Part shown: positions 6,851-6,870 of the stretch, piece by piece | Position numbering within the stretch: position 1 is the first letter of the stretch | How the letters are laid out: the number at the start of each line of letters is the position of its first letter | From: JBBRZF01 sp038236965 | GTDB lineage: Bacteria > Acidobacteriota > Terriglobia > Terriglobales > Acidobacteriaceae | Assembly (NCBI GenBank): GCA_038236965.1 | Contig: JBBRZF010000182.1 | Span: 1 to 6,870 of the forward strand | Direction: 5' to 3' | DNA: 6,870 bases | Program-made: the position numbers and the translations under genes | The notes under the pieces: model-generated | Seen by the model: only the letters and a program-made list of their open reading frames with translations | Told to the model about the DNA's origin: nothing | Database searches by the model: none

Positions 6851-6870
6851 AAAAAAGCGGCCCGCAGGCC
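6851..6870. terminator. Left part of a probable bidirectional intrinsic terminator, cut by the window edge
   Basis: A run of six A's (6851-6856) is followed by GCGGCC (6857-6862), a CGCA loop (6863-6866) and GGCC (6867-6870). GGCC/GGCC pair inside the window, and the outer GC would pair if the next bases are GC. On the minus strand this reads as a G+C hairpin followed by TTTTTTATTT, a good rho-independent terminator for a converging gene. It would also serve the kinase gene if a T-run follows just past the edge. The missing right side is inferred. The 73 bases between the kinase stop and the A-run hold no gene that I can see. Confidence 0.55.

Overview
The window is a stretch of bacterial chromosome, G+C rich (about 60% by eye), with three genes all on the + strand and little space between them. 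The gene types, the multi-PAS/GAF hybrid kinase with an HDFNNLL H-box, and a short palindromic intergenic repeat all fit a soil-type bacterium such as an Acidobacteriota member. That placement is an inference from style and no marker gene supports it. I see no tRNA, rRNA, CRISPR array, insertion sequence or phage gene.

Layout: (1) 3-1043 is the 3' part of an AlaA-like PLP aminotransferase whose first ~50 residues lie before the window. (2) 1044-1144 is a 101-base gap filled by a compound repeat: three 8-bp tandem units, a perfect 12-bp inverted repeat and a 14-bp direct repeat. (3) 1145-1861 is a CpsB/CapC (YwqE-like) PHP-fold tyrosine-protein phosphatase. (4) 1862-2013 is an intergenic region with a weak promoter candidate, a perfect 9-bp dyad around a TATAAG box, and a 6-bp hairpin whose loop and 3' arm hold the next start codon. 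(5) 2014-6777 is a 1587-residue soluble hybrid histidine kinase: PAS x5, GAF, PAS, GAF, PAS, HisKA, HATPase_c, receiver. (6) 6778-6870 is a short tail ending in the left part of a probable bidirectional terminator cut by the window edge.

The first two genes could share a transcript, but the repeat separates them and no metabolic link is evident (alanine/glutamate metabolism versus phosphotyrosine removal, usually in exopolysaccharide control). The kinase has its own leader and is probably transcribed separately. It has no membrane segment, so it should sense cytoplasmic signals. Its terminal receiver has no attached output domain, so the partner lies outside the window.

I found no clearly new biological system. 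The points most worth a second look are the dyad and start-codon hairpin before the kinase, the intergenic repeat, and the recent internal duplication of a PAS module in the kinase. The striking 1233-codon antisense frame under the kinase is best explained by codon bias.
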